DNA of 64,000 nucleotides from Fodinibacter sp963707895 (GCA_963707895.1 CAVPRS010000010.1:620001-684000); one strand, 5' to 3'; shown: positions 17,418 to 26,618, numbered from the stretch's first letter. The notes: generated by a model from the sequence alone, not told the origin. Made by a program: numbers and translations.

Positions 17418-17527
17418 CGCGCTTGCGTGCGGCGGGTGCCGCACGCCAGGTCTTCACCCGGGGCACCCCACCGCGGTTGGAGGGTTGCCGGCCAGCGAGC
17501 CGGGGCTTGTCGCTGACACTCATGACC
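17418..17527 (-). ncRNA. SAM-IV riboswitch upstream of metY
   Basis: On the minus strand the aptamer starts GGTCATGAGTGTCAGCG (from 17527), contains CCCCGGCT, CTGGCCGGCAACCCTCC and GGTGGGGTGCCCCGGGTGA, and its outer helix closes with GAAGACC near 17450. It is followed by a strong 3' helix (GCGTGCGGC pairing with GCCGCACGC), the extra stem of SAM-IV aptamers. About 80 bases then lead to metY. The core blocks are nearly identical to the metX leader. The remainder of the 17335-17682 gap is the promoter and the upstream region of the divergent aldo/keto reductase. Confidence 0.92.
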
Positions 17528-17534
17528 TGTCGGA

Positions 17535-17563
17535 AATATACGACGGCAGCGGATGTCGGTCAC
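17535..17563 (-). promoter_or_regulatory. Promoter of the metY riboswitch transcript
   Basis: Minus strand -35 GTGACC (17563-17558) and -10 TATATT (17540-17535) are separated by 17 bases. The predicted transcription start falls at or next to the first base of the aptamer, as expected for a riboswitch leader. Confidence 0.7.
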
Positions 17564-17682
17564 CCCCCACCCCATCTCGTCTCACCCCGCGGTCCCGACC
17601 CATTGCGAAATACCCACCCGGAAACCCGGGAAAGTGGCCTCTGGGCGTGGGCGATTCGCAAGGAGTCGGGAAGTATGTGCCC

Positions 17683-18729
17683 ATGACCTTCCACGCTGAC
17701 GAGTACAAGGCCGCCGCCGGACGCTACCGGGCAGGGATGCCGTACCGCCGGGTCGGCCGCTCCGGGCTCGACCTGCCGGCCATCTCCCTCGGCCTCTGGC
17801 ACAACTTCGGCGACGACGTGCCGCTCGAGCGCCAGCAGGCGACCCTGCGCCGGGCCTTCGACCGCGGCGTGACGCACTTCGACCTCGCGAACAACTACGG
17901 CCCGCCCTACGGCTCGGCCGAGCGCAACTTCGGCGCCACCTTCGCGCGCGACTTCAGGCCCTACCGCGACGAGCTGGTCATCTCGAGCAAGGCCGGCTAC
18001 GACATGTGGCCCGGCCCCTACGGCCAGGGCGGCGGGTCGCGGAAGTACCTCATCGCCTCGTGCGAGCAGTCCCTGAAGCGGATGGGCCTGGACTACGTCG
18101 ACATCTTCTACAGCCACCGGTTCGACGAGACCACTCCGCTCGAGGAGACGCTCGGGGCACTCGACGCCCTGGTGCGGCAGGGCAAGGCGCTCTACGTCGG
18201 CATCTCGTCGTACTCCGGCACCCGCACCCGCGAGGCCGTCGAGATCATGCGGTCGATGGGCACGCCCCTGCTCATCCACCAGCCTTCGTACTCGATGCTG
18301 AACCGCTGGATCGAGGAGGACCTGCTCGACGCGGTGGGCGACACCGGGCTGGGCCTGATCGCGTTCTCGCCGCTGGCCCAGGGCATGCTCACGAACAAGT
18401 ACCTCAAGGGGATCCCCGAGGGTTCACGTGCGGCCCAGGGCAAGTCGCTCGACCCGTCGCTGCTCACCGAGGCCTCGCTCAAGCACATCCGGGCGCTCGA
18501 CCGGATGGCCAAGGCGCGCGGCCAGTCCCTGGCCCAGATGGCGCTGGCGTGGGCCCTGCGCGACAAGCGGGTCACGTCGGTGCTCATCGGCGCGTCGTCC
18601 GTCGAGCAGCTCGACAACAGCCTCGACGCCGTCAAGAACCTCAAGTTCAGCGCCGAGGAGCTCGCCAAGATCGACAAGCACGCCGTCGACGCCGGCATCA
18701 ACCTGTGGAAGACCTCGAGCGACAAATGA
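17683..18729 (+). CDS. Aldo/keto reductase, L-glyceraldehyde-3-phosphate reductase type
   Basis: 348 residues, NADPH-dependent oxidoreductase of the AKR14/YghZ-like group. Y-R-R-V-G-R-S-G-L near the N-terminus, THFDLANNYGPPYGSAE with the catalytic Asp and Tyr, VISSKAGYDMWPGPYGQGG with the catalytic Lys, and YVDIFYSHRFDETTPLEET with the His are all present. The GPPYGSAE and WPGPYGQGG blocks are characteristic of glyceraldehyde-3-phosphate/methylglyoxal reductases. I start at ATG 17683, although GTG 17677 is also in frame behind an AAGGAG at 17660. It is divergent from metY. A second, different aldo/keto reductase is at 33433-34443. Confidence 0.93.
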   Translation: MTFHADEYKAAAGRYRAGMPYRRVGRSGLDLPAISLGLWHNFGDDVPLERQQATLRRAFDRGVTHFDLANNYGPPYGSAERNFGATFARDFRPYRDELVISSKAGYDMWPGPYGQGGGSRKYLIASCEQSLKRMGLDYVDIFYSHRFDETTPLEETLGALDALVRQGKALYVGISSYSGTRTREAVEIMRSMGTPLLIHQPSYSMLNRWIEEDLLDAVGDTGLGLIAFSPLAQGMLTNKYLKGIPEGSRAAQGKSLDPSLLTEASLKHIRALDRMAKARGQSLAQMALAWALRDKRVTSVLIGASSVEQLDNSLDAVKNLKFSAEELAKIDKHAVDAGINLWKTSSDK

Positions 18730-18822
18730 GTTGTCACTGACGAAGCCGCTGGGGCTGCACGCCGACCGGCAGTCCGCAGCCTGACCGCACTCACGTGACA
18801 CCCAGACCCGAGGAGATCCACC

Positions 18823-19261
18823 ATGCCCGAGACCGACTTCATCCCCAGCCCCACCGGATGGGTGCGCAAGCAGGTGGAGACGATCGAGAAGACCGGGGAC
18901 ACCCGCTCGGTGCACATCATGAACCTGCCGGTGGTGATGCTGACGATGCGCGGGAAGAAGACCGGCAGCATCCGCAAGGTGCCGCTCATGCGGGTGGAGC
19001 ACGACGGCGTCTACGCCGCCGTCGCGAGCAAGGGAGGAGCCCCCGAGCACCCCAAGTGGTACGGCAACCTGCAAGGCCGACCCGCGGGTCACCGTGCAGG
19101 ACGGCACCGAGTCCTGGTCTGCGGTGGCGCGTGAGATCACCGGTGCCGAGCGCGACGCGTGGTGGCCGCGATGCGTCGACGCCTACCCGCCCTACGCCGA
19201 GTACCAGACCAAGACCGACCGGCTGATCCCCGTGCTGCTGCTCGAGCGCGTCGAGGACTGA
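18823..19261 (+). pseudogene. Nitroreductase/deazaflavin (DDN-like) oxidoreductase, frameshifted
   Basis: About 145 residues after repair. The first frame (18823 to about 19068) gives the DDN-type core: VVMLTMRGKKTGSIRKVPLM and ASKGGAPEHPKWYGNL. One extra base near 19069 shifts the frame; after it the sequence resumes as KADPRVTVQDGTESW, AREITGAERDAWWPRCVDAYPPYAEYQ and LIPVLLLERVED before TGA 19259-19261. This is the family's normal ending, so a one-base sequence error is likely. Such proteins typically reduce quinones or nitro compounds with F420H2. GAGGAG precedes ATG 18823. Confidence 0.88.
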
Positions 19262-19344
19262 GCCACCCGCTCGCACCGAGTTGGGTGCTCAGGTGGCTGC
19301 CCGGGCGACCACCTGAGCACCCGACCGCGGAGGGTTTGCGACGG

Positions 19345-19788
19345 TCAGGCCGCCGGCGCCTCGGCGCTGGTGGCGTCCTCGGCCGCGGTGGCGTCTCGCT
19401 CGACCTTGCGGAACCAGAGCAGGCCCAGCACCGGCAGCACCAGCGGCACGAACCCGTAGCCCTGCCCGAAGTGCGACCACACGGTCTTGTCGGGGAACGC
19501 GTCGGGCACGAGGTAGGAAGCGGTGCCCACGACGAGGACGCCGACCAGCTCGACGGTGCACGCCCACTTCCCGACCCGGACCCACTTCCCGCCGCGCGCG
19601 AGGCACCAGGTGGCGAGGATGTAGACCGCCGCCGCCACCGCGGACAGCGTGTAGGCGAGGGGCGCCCGGTCGTAGTAGCTCGTGATCTGCAGCACCGACC
19701 GGCCGGTCGCCGCGAGGGCGAGGACGCCGTAGAGCACGACGAGCACCACGCCCGGGCCACCCAGTGCCCTGCGGTCGCCCTCAGCCAT
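19345..19788 (-). CDS. Integral membrane protein of unknown function (4 TM)
   Basis: 147 residues with four hydrophobic segments: VVLVVLYGVLALAATGRSVL, LAYTLSAVAAAVYILATWCL, ACTVELVGVLVVGTASYLV and FVPLVLPVLGLLWF, followed by an acidic/Ala-rich cytosolic tail. SYYDRAPLAYTLSA and TVWSHFGQGYGFVPLVLPV are conserved-looking loops I associate with an actinobacterial hypothetical family, but I know no function. Its start overlaps the end of the upstream membrane gene by eight bases, so the two form a small operon and may form one complex. Confidence 0.8.
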   Translation of the reverse strand: MAEGDRRALGGPGVVLVVLYGVLALAATGRSVLQITSYYDRAPLAYTLSAVAAAVYILATWCLARGGKWVRVGKWACTVELVGVLVVGTASYLVPDAFPDKTVWSHFGQGYGFVPLVLPVLGLLWFRKVERDATAAEDATSAEAPAA

Positions 19789-20143
19789 TGCTGTTCCAGA
19801 TCTGCTGCAGCCGCAGCGCCATCACGGCCACGGCGAACGCACCGACGGCCATCGAGCCCATCGCCCAGCGCGACTTCTCCTTGATCGCGAGCAGCGAGGT
19901 GCCGATCGGGATGAGCGGCAACGACACGAGGTATGCGGCGAACGTCGCCTTCTCGGTCGAGTCGTCGATGTGGTCGAGGCCGGCCAGTCCGAGCACCAGG
20001 AGCACGAGCAGCCCGATCTCGACCAGAGCCGCGAGACCCAGCAGCAGGTCGTCGATGAGCCGGTCGCGCCACGCGTAGTAGGCCGAGGCCACGAGGAGCA
20101 GGCACGCCAGAGCCACCACGACGTACGTGAGGGGGGCGATCAC
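19781..20143 (-). CDS. Small integral membrane protein (4 TM)
   Basis: 120 residues from GTG 20143, with hydrophobic segments LTYVVVALACLLLVASAYYA, LLLGLAALVEIGLLVLLVLG, AAYLVSLPLIPIGTSLLAI and MAVGAFAVAVMALRLQQIW. I prefer the GTG because the first transmembrane segment begins directly after it, whereas the longer frame to 20209 adds a charged stretch that runs close to the divergent hydrolase start. Function unknown. It is the first gene of a pair with the overlapping 19345-19788 gene. Confidence 0.75.
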   Translation of the reverse strand: MIAPLTYVVVALACLLLVASAYYAWRDRLIDDLLLGLAALVEIGLLVLLVLGLAGLDHIDDSTEKATFAAYLVSLPLIPIGTSLLAIKEKSRWAMGSMAVGAFAVAVMALRLQQIWNSNG

Positions 20144-20211
20144 GCGGCCAACCCTAACCCGCTGGCGGGTCGCCGCATCGCACGCTCCCGGACGGTGCGA
20201 GACTCGCATCC

Positions 20212-21129
20212 ATGACCAGTGCGCAGCTCGCCGACGTCACCATCGAGTACGAGGTCGACGGGCCCGACGACGGCGTCCCGATGCTCCTCGTCATGGGCCT
20301 CGGCGCCCAGCTCGTGGCATGGCCGACCGACGTCGTCGACGGGCTCGCGTCCCGCGGCTTCCGCGTCATCCGGATGGACAACCGCGACATCGGCCTGTCC
20401 ACGAAGACCGAGGGGCCGGTGCCGACCCGGGCCGCCCTGTTCAAGGGCTTCGCGCACCGGCGCTACGCACGGTCGGACTACCTGCTCTCCGACATGGCCT
20501 CTGACGCGGTGGCCCTGCTCGACCACCTGGGCGTCGACGCCGCGCACGTCGTGGGGGTGTCGATGGGCGGGATGATCGCGCAGCAGCTCACGATCGACCA
20601 CCCGGAGCGCGTGCTCAGCCTCTGCTCGATCATGTCCAACACCGGCAGCCGGCGACACGGTGCGGTCTCGCCGCGGCTGTTGCCGACGGTCGCGATGTCG
20701 ATGTCGGCACCGCGCCCGCAGGACCCGGCCGAGGCCGAGCGGCTGGCCGTCGAGGGGTTCCGCATCATCGCCGGGCCGCACTTCGACGCAGACGAGGTCG
20801 GCGGGATGGTCCGAACTGCCATCAGCCGCAACGTCAACCCGCTCGGCACCATCCGGCAGCTGGTCGCCATCCAGGCCAGCCCCGACCGCACGGCCGCGCT
20901 GCATGAGGTGCGGGTGCCCACGCTGGTCATCCACGGCCTGGTCGACCAGCTCGTGATGCCGAGCGGTGGCATCGCGACCGCTCGCGCTGTGCCCGACTCG
21001 CGGCTCATCCTCTTCCCCGACATGGGGCACGACCTGCCCAAGCCGCGCCGGGCCGAGATCGTCGAGGAGATCGCGCGCAACGCGGCACGGGCGAGGTCCG
21101 ACGTGGCCGCGTCCCGCCAGGACGCCTGA
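20212..21129 (+). CDS. Alpha/beta hydrolase
   Basis: 305 residues. The strand-loop VPMLLVMGLGAQLVAW carries the oxyanion region, DNRDIGLSTK follows, and the nucleophile elbow is HVVGVSMGGMIAQQLTIDHP with Ser in G-x-S-x-G. The acid is likely in VIHGLVDQLVMP and the catalytic His in LILFPDMGHDLP. The family includes esterases and epoxide or ester hydrolases; the substrate is unknown. No clear Shine-Dalgarno is seen before ATG 20212, consistent with a leaderless start. Confidence 0.92.
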   Translation: MTSAQLADVTIEYEVDGPDDGVPMLLVMGLGAQLVAWPTDVVDGLASRGFRVIRMDNRDIGLSTKTEGPVPTRAALFKGFAHRRYARSDYLLSDMASDAVALLDHLGVDAAHVVGVSMGGMIAQQLTIDHPERVLSLCSIMSNTGSRRHGAVSPRLLPTVAMSMSAPRPQDPAEAERLAVEGFRIIAGPHFDADEVGGMVRTAISRNVNPLGTIRQLVAIQASPDRTAALHEVRVPTLVIHGLVDQLVMPSGGIATARAVPDSRLILFPDMGHDLPKPRRAEIVEEIARNAARARSDVAASRQDA

Positions 21130-21178
21130 CCCGACTGGACGTCGAGCGCGCTCTGAGCGCCTGGGACGCCTGTGGCGG

Positions 21179-22450
21179 CTAGGGCGAGGTCAGCGCCTCG
21201 GCCACGGCGTCGACGAGCAGTCCCACCTCGGCCTCGGTGACGACGAGCGGCGGTGCGAGGCGGATCGTGGACCCGTGGGTGTCCTTGGCCAGGATGCCGC
21301 GGCTCATCAGCCGCTGGCACAGCTCGCGGCCGCTCGGGCCACCGGGCGCGATGTCGAGGCCGGCCCAGAGCCCGCGCACGCGCACTGCTGCGAGCCCGTC
21401 GCCGCCGGGCCGGCCCACGAGCGGTGCAAGGCGGTCGGCGAGGACCGCGCCGAGCTCGGTTGCCCGTGACTGGAACTCACCCTCGCCGAGCATCGTGACG
21501 ACCTCGTGCCCGATCGCCGCGGCGAGCGGGTTGCCCCCGAAGGTCGACCCGTGCGAGCCCGGCGTGATCACCTCGAGGACGTCGCGGTCGGCGGCGATCG
21601 CCGAGACCGGGTAGAGGCCTCCGCCGAGCGCCTTGCCCAGGACGTAGATGTCGGGGACGACATCCTCGTGGTCGCAGGCGAAGGTGCGCCCGGTGCGGGC
21701 CAGGCCCGACTGGATCTCGTCGGCGACCATCAGGGCGCCGGCCTCGTCGCAGATCGCCCGCACCTCGCGCAGGTAGCCCTCCGGGGGGATGACGACGCCG
21801 CCCTCCCCCTGGACCGGCTCGAGCAGGACGGCCACGGTGGCGTCGTCGACGGCCTCGCGCAACGCGTCGGCATCGCCGTAGGTGACCGTGCGGAAGCCCG
21901 GTGTGTAGGGGCCGAACTCGTCACGCGCGATCTTGTCGTCGGAGAAGCTGACGATGGTCGTGGTGCGCCCGTGGAAGTTGCCCTCCATGACGACGATGTT
22001 CGCGGTGCCTTCGGGAACGCCCTTGACGCGGTAACCCCACTTGCGGGCGACCTTGACCGCGGTCTCGACGGCCTCGGCCCCGGTGTTCATCGGCAGGATC
22101 ATGTCCTTGCCGGTGAGGCCGGCCAGCGCTTCGGCGAAGAGGCCGAGCTGGTCGTTGTGGAAGGCGCGGCTGGTCAGCGTGAGCCGGCCGAGCTGTTGGT
22201 GGGCGCGGGCGAGCAGGCGCGGGTGGCCGTGCCCGAAGTTCAGGGCCGAGTAGCCGGCGAGGCAGTCGAGGTAGCGCCGCCCGTCGACGTCGGTGACCCA
22301 GGCACCCTCGCCATGGGTGAGCACGACCGGCAGCGGGGAGTAGTTGTGCGCGGCGTACCGCTCCACGAGCGCGATCTGGTCGGCGGTGCGGCCACCGCGC
22401 CCGCTGTCGCTCGCGGGGTCGGGGTCCACCCGGGTGTGCTGGGACGTCAT
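21179..22450 (-). CDS. rocD: Ornithine--oxo-acid transaminase
   Basis: Class III PLP aminotransferase converting ornithine and 2-oxoglutarate to glutamate semialdehyde and glutamate, linking arginine catabolism to proline. 423 residues. AAHNYSPLPVVLTHGEGAWV at the N-terminus and LDCLAGYSALNFGHGHPRL identify ornithine aminotransferase, MNTGAEAVETAVKVARKWGY binds PLP phosphate, MVADEIQSGLARTG carries the Asp to the PLP nitrogen, and VLGKALGGGLYPVSAI holds the PLP lysine. GAGGAGG precedes ATG 22450. No other arginine-catabolism gene is adjacent. Confidence 0.95.
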   Translation of the reverse strand: MTSQHTRVDPDPASDSGRGGRTADQIALVERYAAHNYSPLPVVLTHGEGAWVTDVDGRRYLDCLAGYSALNFGHGHPRLLARAHQQLGRLTLTSRAFHNDQLGLFAEALAGLTGKDMILPMNTGAEAVETAVKVARKWGYRVKGVPEGTANIVVMEGNFHGRTTTIVSFSDDKIARDEFGPYTPGFRTVTYGDADALREAVDDATVAVLLEPVQGEGGVVIPPEGYLREVRAICDEAGALMVADEIQSGLARTGRTFACDHEDVVPDIYVLGKALGGGLYPVSAIAADRDVLEVITPGSHGSTFGGNPLAAAIGHEVVTMLGEGEFQSRATELGAVLADRLAPLVGRPGGDGLAAVRVRGLWAGLDIAPGGPSGRELCQRLMSRGILAKDTHGSTIRLAPPLVVTEAEVGLLVDAVAEALTSP

Positions 22451-22591
22451 CGTCGCCTCCTCGCCCCCGAGGGTAGCGAGGGGCCACGGGGCGCGTGACG
22501 GGACCCTGGTTTCGGCCCCGGCGTGCCGGCATCCGGGTGTGTCGACTCCGCCCGTCCGCAGACGCCTCGGCGGTCTCAGCCGGCGCGGATC

Positions 22592-22981
22592 TCAGGCCGT
22601 GGGGCCGCTCGGGGCCAGCAGGAGGTACCCCTGCGCGGCCAGGATGATGACGATCGCCGCGAGCTTCCCGGCGGGCAGGGAGCTGTCGAAGTGGATCCGG
22701 TCGACGAGCAGGATGCCCACCTGGAGCAGCACGATCCAGCCCATCGTGACCACGGCCAGCTCGGCGTACTGCAGCGACGACGCGTAGACCCAGAAGAGCA
22801 CGAGGAAGGACAGCGCGCCGAGGCCGAGGGCGAGGGTGTTCTGCTTCTCGGCCCACTCCTTGGCCGCGAAGGCGCCGACCAGGTCGAGCCCGGCGAGCGC
22901 CGCCATGGCGAGGGTCGCGATGACCGGGAGCGGCCACGACGAGGGCAGCTTGATCAACGGCAGGGCGTCGAGCATGGCCAT
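22592..22981 (-). CDS. Small 4-TM membrane protein
   Basis: 129 residues, four predicted membrane helices: LPVIATLAMAALAGLDLVGA, LALGLGALSFLVLFWVYASS, LAVVTMGWIVLLQVGILLV and LAAIVIILAAQGYLLLAP. Size and topology recall the SMR/EamA half-transporter class, and KEWAEKQNTLALGLGALSF is placed like the SMR loop, but the SMR glutamate is not convincing. I would not assign drug efflux. ATG 22981 follows GGAGGACCCC, a good ribosome site; the longer open frame upstream is not supported. Confidence 0.75.
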   Translation of the reverse strand: MAMLDALPLIKLPSSWPLPVIATLAMAALAGLDLVGAFAAKEWAEKQNTLALGLGALSFLVLFWVYASSLQYAELAVVTMGWIVLLQVGILLVDRIHFDSSLPAGKLAAIVIILAAQGYLLLAPSGPTA

Positions 22982-23129
22982 GGGGTCCTCCGACCAGCGA
23001 GTGGGCCACCCGGGTCCGTGGCCCTCACCCATCAGGAGGTCCGAGGGTGCCGTGGAGATACACCCGAGGCCCCTGCCGGGAAGGGCGGCCATGTCGCACC
23101 GACCCGACCGGCCGAGCGTCAGGACGGCG

Positions 23130-24062
23130 TCAGTCGGCCCACATCGCGCCGACGCGGTCGGCGATCCTGACGCCGTGGGCGCGGGCGGTCTCGAAGGTGC
23201 CCGCGCCGCGGGACATGTCGAGGGGGTTGGCACCCATCGCCCAGAGGTCCTTGGCGTCCGGGACGACGAGGTGGGTCTTTGCCTGGGGCCTGAGCGCCAG
23301 GAGCTGCACCGGCGGCAGCGCGCGCAGGTTCGAGGCGACCGGGTAGGGCGACAGCACGAGCACCCGCTTGTGACCCGTGGCCAGGTCGGCGTTGGCGATG
23401 CTGCGCAGCCCGCCGTCGACGTAGCGGCGGCCACCCACCTCGACGGCCGGGAACACTCCGGGCACGGCGCAGCTCGCGGCGACGGCACGCTCGAGCGGGA
23501 CACCGCTGGAGTTGTCGAAGACCACCGAGGTGCCGGTCTGGGCGTCGACGGCGGTCACCAGCAGACGGCGCTCGGGCCACGGCTTCCCGACCAGGCCGAG
23601 GCCGATGGCCCGCAGCCAGTCCTCCTCGGTGGTCGTGTGCGCGGTGAGCGCGGCACGCCCGACGAGGGCTCTCCCCCGGCTCTTGTCGAGGTGCAGCGAG
23701 GCGCGCAGGTAGCGGGCCGCGTCGGCGGCACCGAGCCGGCCGTAGCTCGCGAGCGGTGCACCCTCCTGGATCCGGGTGAACGCGTTCCCCTCATCGGTAC
23801 CCACGCGCAGGTGGGCCGCCACCATCGACCCGGCGGACGTGCCGATCATCGTGTCGGCGTCGCGCACGTCGATGCCGCCGTCACGCAGACCGATGATGAC
23901 GCCGGCCTCCCAGGCGATGCCGGTCGCTCCCCCGCCGGCCAGCACGAAGGCTCGGTCGAGCCCCTCGGTGGGCCGTTGCCACTCCCGGAAACCGTCCCCC
24001 GCGACCACCGGTCGCGTGTACCCGTCGCTCGCGCCGTTCCCGACCACGTTCTCACTCACCAC
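23130..24062 (-). CDS. Patatin-like phospholipase family protein
   Basis: Serine lipid acyl hydrolase of the patatin family, about 310 residues. The anion hole is AFVLAGGGATGIAWEAG, the nucleophile lies in MIGTSAGSMVAAHL (G-x-S-x-G) and the catalytic Asp in RRYVDGGLRSIANADL (D-G-G). Ser and Asp together form the patatin dyad, so it should be active. Two GTG codons, 24062 and 24059, are possible starts; upstream in-frame sequence (to 24140) is Arg/Pro-rich and not family-like. Substrate unknown. It shares the strand with the SprT-like gene upstream, across a 37-bp tandem duplication. Confidence 0.88.
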   Translation of the reverse strand: MVSENVVGNGASDGYTRPVVAGDGFREWQRPTEGLDRAFVLAGGGATGIAWEAGVIIGLRDGGIDVRDADTMIGTSAGSMVAAHLRVGTDEGNAFTRIQEGAPLASYGRLGAADAARYLRASLHLDKSRGRALVGRAALTAHTTTEEDWLRAIGLGLVGKPWPERRLLVTAVDAQTGTSVVFDNSSGVPLERAVAASCAVPGVFPAVEVGGRRYVDGGLRSIANADLATGHKRVLVLSPYPVASNLRALPPVQLLALRPQAKTHLVVPDAKDLWAMGANPLDMSRGAGTFETARAHGVRIADRVGAMWAD

Positions 24063-24148
24063 GCCATTGTCCCCGCGACCAGGAGTCGACCGCGACGCAG
24101 GACGCGTGAGGGTGCTCACCCACGGGCCACACCCGTCCACCTGTCGGC

Positions 24149-24222
24149 CGTCGGTCAGAGGAGGCTGCGGGACCGCCGGGCGGCGCGTCGGTCAGAGGAG
24201 GCTGCGGGACCGCCGGGCGGCG
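24149..24222. repeat. 37-bp tandem duplication covering the 3' end of the SprT-like gene
   Basis: Two exact head-to-tail copies of a 37-base unit (24149-24185 and 24186-24222; GTCGGTCAGAGGAGGCTGCG is the start of each). The second copy contains the last codons and stop (TCA at 24192) of the minus-strand SprT-like gene, so the first copy repeats that gene's C-terminal coding end just past the stop. Confidence 0.9.
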
Positions 24223-24908
24223 CTGGCCGGCAGCACCCGCACCGACTCCAGCGGAACGCTGACCAGCTCGTCGTCGTCGACCCTCACCTGGCAGCGCACC
24301 GCTCCGACCAGCTCGACCTCGCCGACCAGCCCCTTCCACAGACCTCCCGCCACCTCGACGAGGTCCCCGACGAGTGGGGACGCCGTGAGCTGTTCTGCGG
24401 GGCGGTGGGTCACGGACAGCGCGGCGAGCTGCGCGGCATACGAGCTCGGCAGGGTGGCGGGACGGCCGCGGTAGGTCCAGGTGAAGAGGTGACGCGGGTC
24501 GAAGCGCCGCGAGCACTCGCCGCACGACATCAGCCGTGCGGGCGCCCGGTGCCGGGTCTTCTCGTGCCCCGCCGAGCACCGGCCGACCCAGTCGCCCGGC
24601 ACCCGCGGTGCGTCGGAGGACACGCACCGCTCGCCGGTGCAGCCGATGGCCCGCGCCCTGGCGCGCCAGACCGCGTCGTGACCGTGCTGCGGGCCGACGA
24701 GGGCATGCGCGATCTCGTGGAGGATCGTGTCGAGGACGTCGGCGTCGGAGTGCAGCGCGGTCAGCGGCGCGCTGATCCCGATCTGGCGCTGGGTGAAGCG
24801 GCAGACACCCGCGCGCGTCTTGGCGCGGTCGGCCACGATGGTCCAGTCGTCGAGCCCGTGCTCGCGCAACAGGCGTCGCCCGGTGGCCAAGGCCCGCGTG
24901 ACCTCCAT
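24192..24908 (-). CDS. SprT-like zinc-binding protease-family protein
   Basis: 238 residues. The metalloprotease motif is TILHEIAHALVGPQHGHDAVW, containing H-E-x-x-H plus a downstream His. A C-terminal zinc-ribbon-like set follows (SCGECSRRF, with CTGERC and RCSAGHE before it), as in SprT/Spartan-like proteins that act on protein or DNA-protein crosslinks. The C-terminal ~60 residues (LVGDLVEVAGGLWKGLVGEV) look like an extra small beta domain. The start is ATG 24908, with GGGAGG 7 bases upstream; the longer frame to 25133 crosses a non-coding-looking region. Confidence 0.87.
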   Translation of the reverse strand: MEVTRALATGRRLLREHGLDDWTIVADRAKTRAGVCRFTQRQIGISAPLTALHSDADVLDTILHEIAHALVGPQHGHDAVWRARARAIGCTGERCVSSDAPRVPGDWVGRCSAGHEKTRHRAPARLMSCGECSRRFDPRHLFTWTYRGRPATLPSSYAAQLAALSVTHRPAEQLTASPLVGDLVEVAGGLWKGLVGEVELVGAVRCQVRVDDDELVSVPLESVRVLPASAARRSRSLL

Positions 24909-25101
24909 CGTCGCCTCCCTCCCGTCGCGTGGATGCCGTGTCCAGGTTCGTGCCTCGACCCTAAGCGGGGGGTCCGACAACCTCGTGGATCGACGCCCTC
25001 GTGGCGCGAGATCTGTGGACAGCCGAGCTGGGCCACATCCCCTGTGGACGACGCCCCGAGCCGGACAGGGCGCGGTGGCGTCTTCGGTGGGACGCGCCCC
25101 G

Positions 25102-25881
25102 TCAGTGGGTGTACAGCCTGGACGTCGCCTCACGGACGGTCAGGGTGACCGGGGCGCCCTGGAGATCCACGTCTCCGGGGATGTCGAACCACTGGCTGCC
25201 GCCGACCCGGAACTGCCCGGTGTAGACGACGTCCGCCCACACCCGGTGCGCGCCCGGCTGGGTGTAAGTGGCACGGATGTCGCCGGTCGGGTGCGGCCCA
25301 CCCAGGGACGTCGTCGGCCCGATCGTCGTGGTGCCGAGGTGGTAGGTGATCGACTTCAGCCGAGGCCGCACCTCGATGTGGTAGCCGAGCAGGCGTGCCG
25401 GATCGGGGGTGTCGATCTCGTTCGGGCCGAACCCCGAGCGTGGGAACTGCACCTCGAAGTACGTCGGCAGGTTCACCAGCGTGACGTCGCCCTCGGGCTG
25501 GATGTTGACCGTGGGCACCGAGAAGTCCGTGTCGTGGAAGGCGTCCCTGATCATCGCCATCGTCAGCGCTCGAGACTCCTCCGGGCACAAACTGCGGGAA
25601 GCAGGTATGCGCCGCGGCCAGCCCACTGACCCTCCGCACCGGCAACTGGCTCGCCATCGAGGTCCACCTTTCGGCGAGAAGATGCTCACCGCCGGACCCC
25701 TGCCCTCCGGGTCAGAGTTCGCCGCACACCTGGCGACAGCCATCTGGCAGAGGTCGTCGGCACCCGTGTCGCCGGGGACCTTCCCGCAGAACGCAGTCGT
25801 CGCGAACTCGTACCAGGGGCCCTTGGCAGGGGCTTCCACCAACTCGTGCGCGAGAGCTCTGGTTGCCTCCTTGGTCAGCAT
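25102..25881 (-). pseudogene. Secreted PKD-like protein, frame-disrupted
   Basis: The C-terminal ~140 residues read well: MAMIRDAFHDTDFSVPTVNI, DVTLVNLPTYFEVQFPRSGF, SITYHLGTTTIGPTTSLGG and RATYTQPGAHRVWADVVYTG, the last like a PKD beta-sandwich strand pair. The N-terminal block (LVEAPAKGPWYEFATTAFCG) is in the same frame, but the middle is scrambled between about 25570 and 25690, where the coherent peptide HTCFPQFVPGGVSS is in another frame. No signal peptide is visible in frame; it may lie upstream in a shifted frame. I recognise it as an actinobacterial secreted hypothetical often next to DUF6318 lipoproteins; function unknown. Confidence 0.65.
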
Positions 25882-25967
25882 CACTCTGCTGCCGTCCCTT
25901 GGTCGTGCCACCACCGATATCCGCGCCCGCCGTTGAGTGAGAGCACGACGCGCGAGGGCAGACCAGC

Positions 25968-26618
25968 TCAGAGTAAGCGGTCAGGCAATGCTCGACTAGC
26001 AGCCATCTGCCCGCCCTCCCAGATCAGCGGCGACCGTCCGCTAGCAACGTTGCCTTCTTGTCCGTGCTGACCACCGCGCCGCGTGGCATCGACGACGTCG
26101 ACGCGGTTCTGGACCAGATCCGCGTCCACGAACTGCTGACCCCTGGCGCTCCTCCCACGAGGCTTGACGCTCCTCACCGTGACGGGCTTCGACGGCATAG
26201 CGCTGCTCCTTCTCGCTGCAGCTCCTTAGCCGCGTCCGAAGGTGACGCGCAGAACTTGCAGTCGGCCTCGCTGATTGCCTCGATGAGGTCAGGGTTCGGA
26301 GTGGTCCAGGCGAGGTTGACCTGGTCGAAGAAGTAGCGGACGAACGCCTCTGCACCCTTCTCCGACTTCACCCGTGCCGCCGCGGGGATCTCCGCCGACG
26401 GACTCGCGGACGGGGACGGACTCGACACACTCGGGCTGGGCGACGCGCTGCTCACCGTCACCGACGGGCTCGGGTGTCGCCGGAGGTGTCGAATCCGACT
26501 GGCACCCCGAGAGCACGGTCACCCCCGCGACCAGCACCACCAGCCAGACCGCACCCGGCCGCACCCCGCCGAGCCACCCCACGCGGCCCGTCTGCATCGA
26601 GGTCGTGCGTCGTCCCAT
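25968..26618 (-). pseudogene. DUF6318-like lipoprotein, multiply frameshifted
   Basis: ATG 26618 gives a lipoprotein signal peptide: basic start (MGRRTTSMQTGR), hydrophobic VWLVVLVAGVTV and lipobox LSGC. The frame then shifts near 26465 into a Ser/Pro linker (SSASPSPSVSSPSPSASPS) and the DUF6318 core, AEAFVRYFFDQVNLAWTTPN and CKFCASP. More shifts near 26190-26220 and 26090 split the rest (RGQQFVDADLVQNRVDVVDA, then STDKKATLLADGR in another frame, then LIWEGGQ). I count about five disruptions in 650 bases, denser than elsewhere, so true decay is credible alongside sequence error. Together with the PKD-like gene downstream it forms a decayed envelope-protein pair. Confidence 0.7.
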
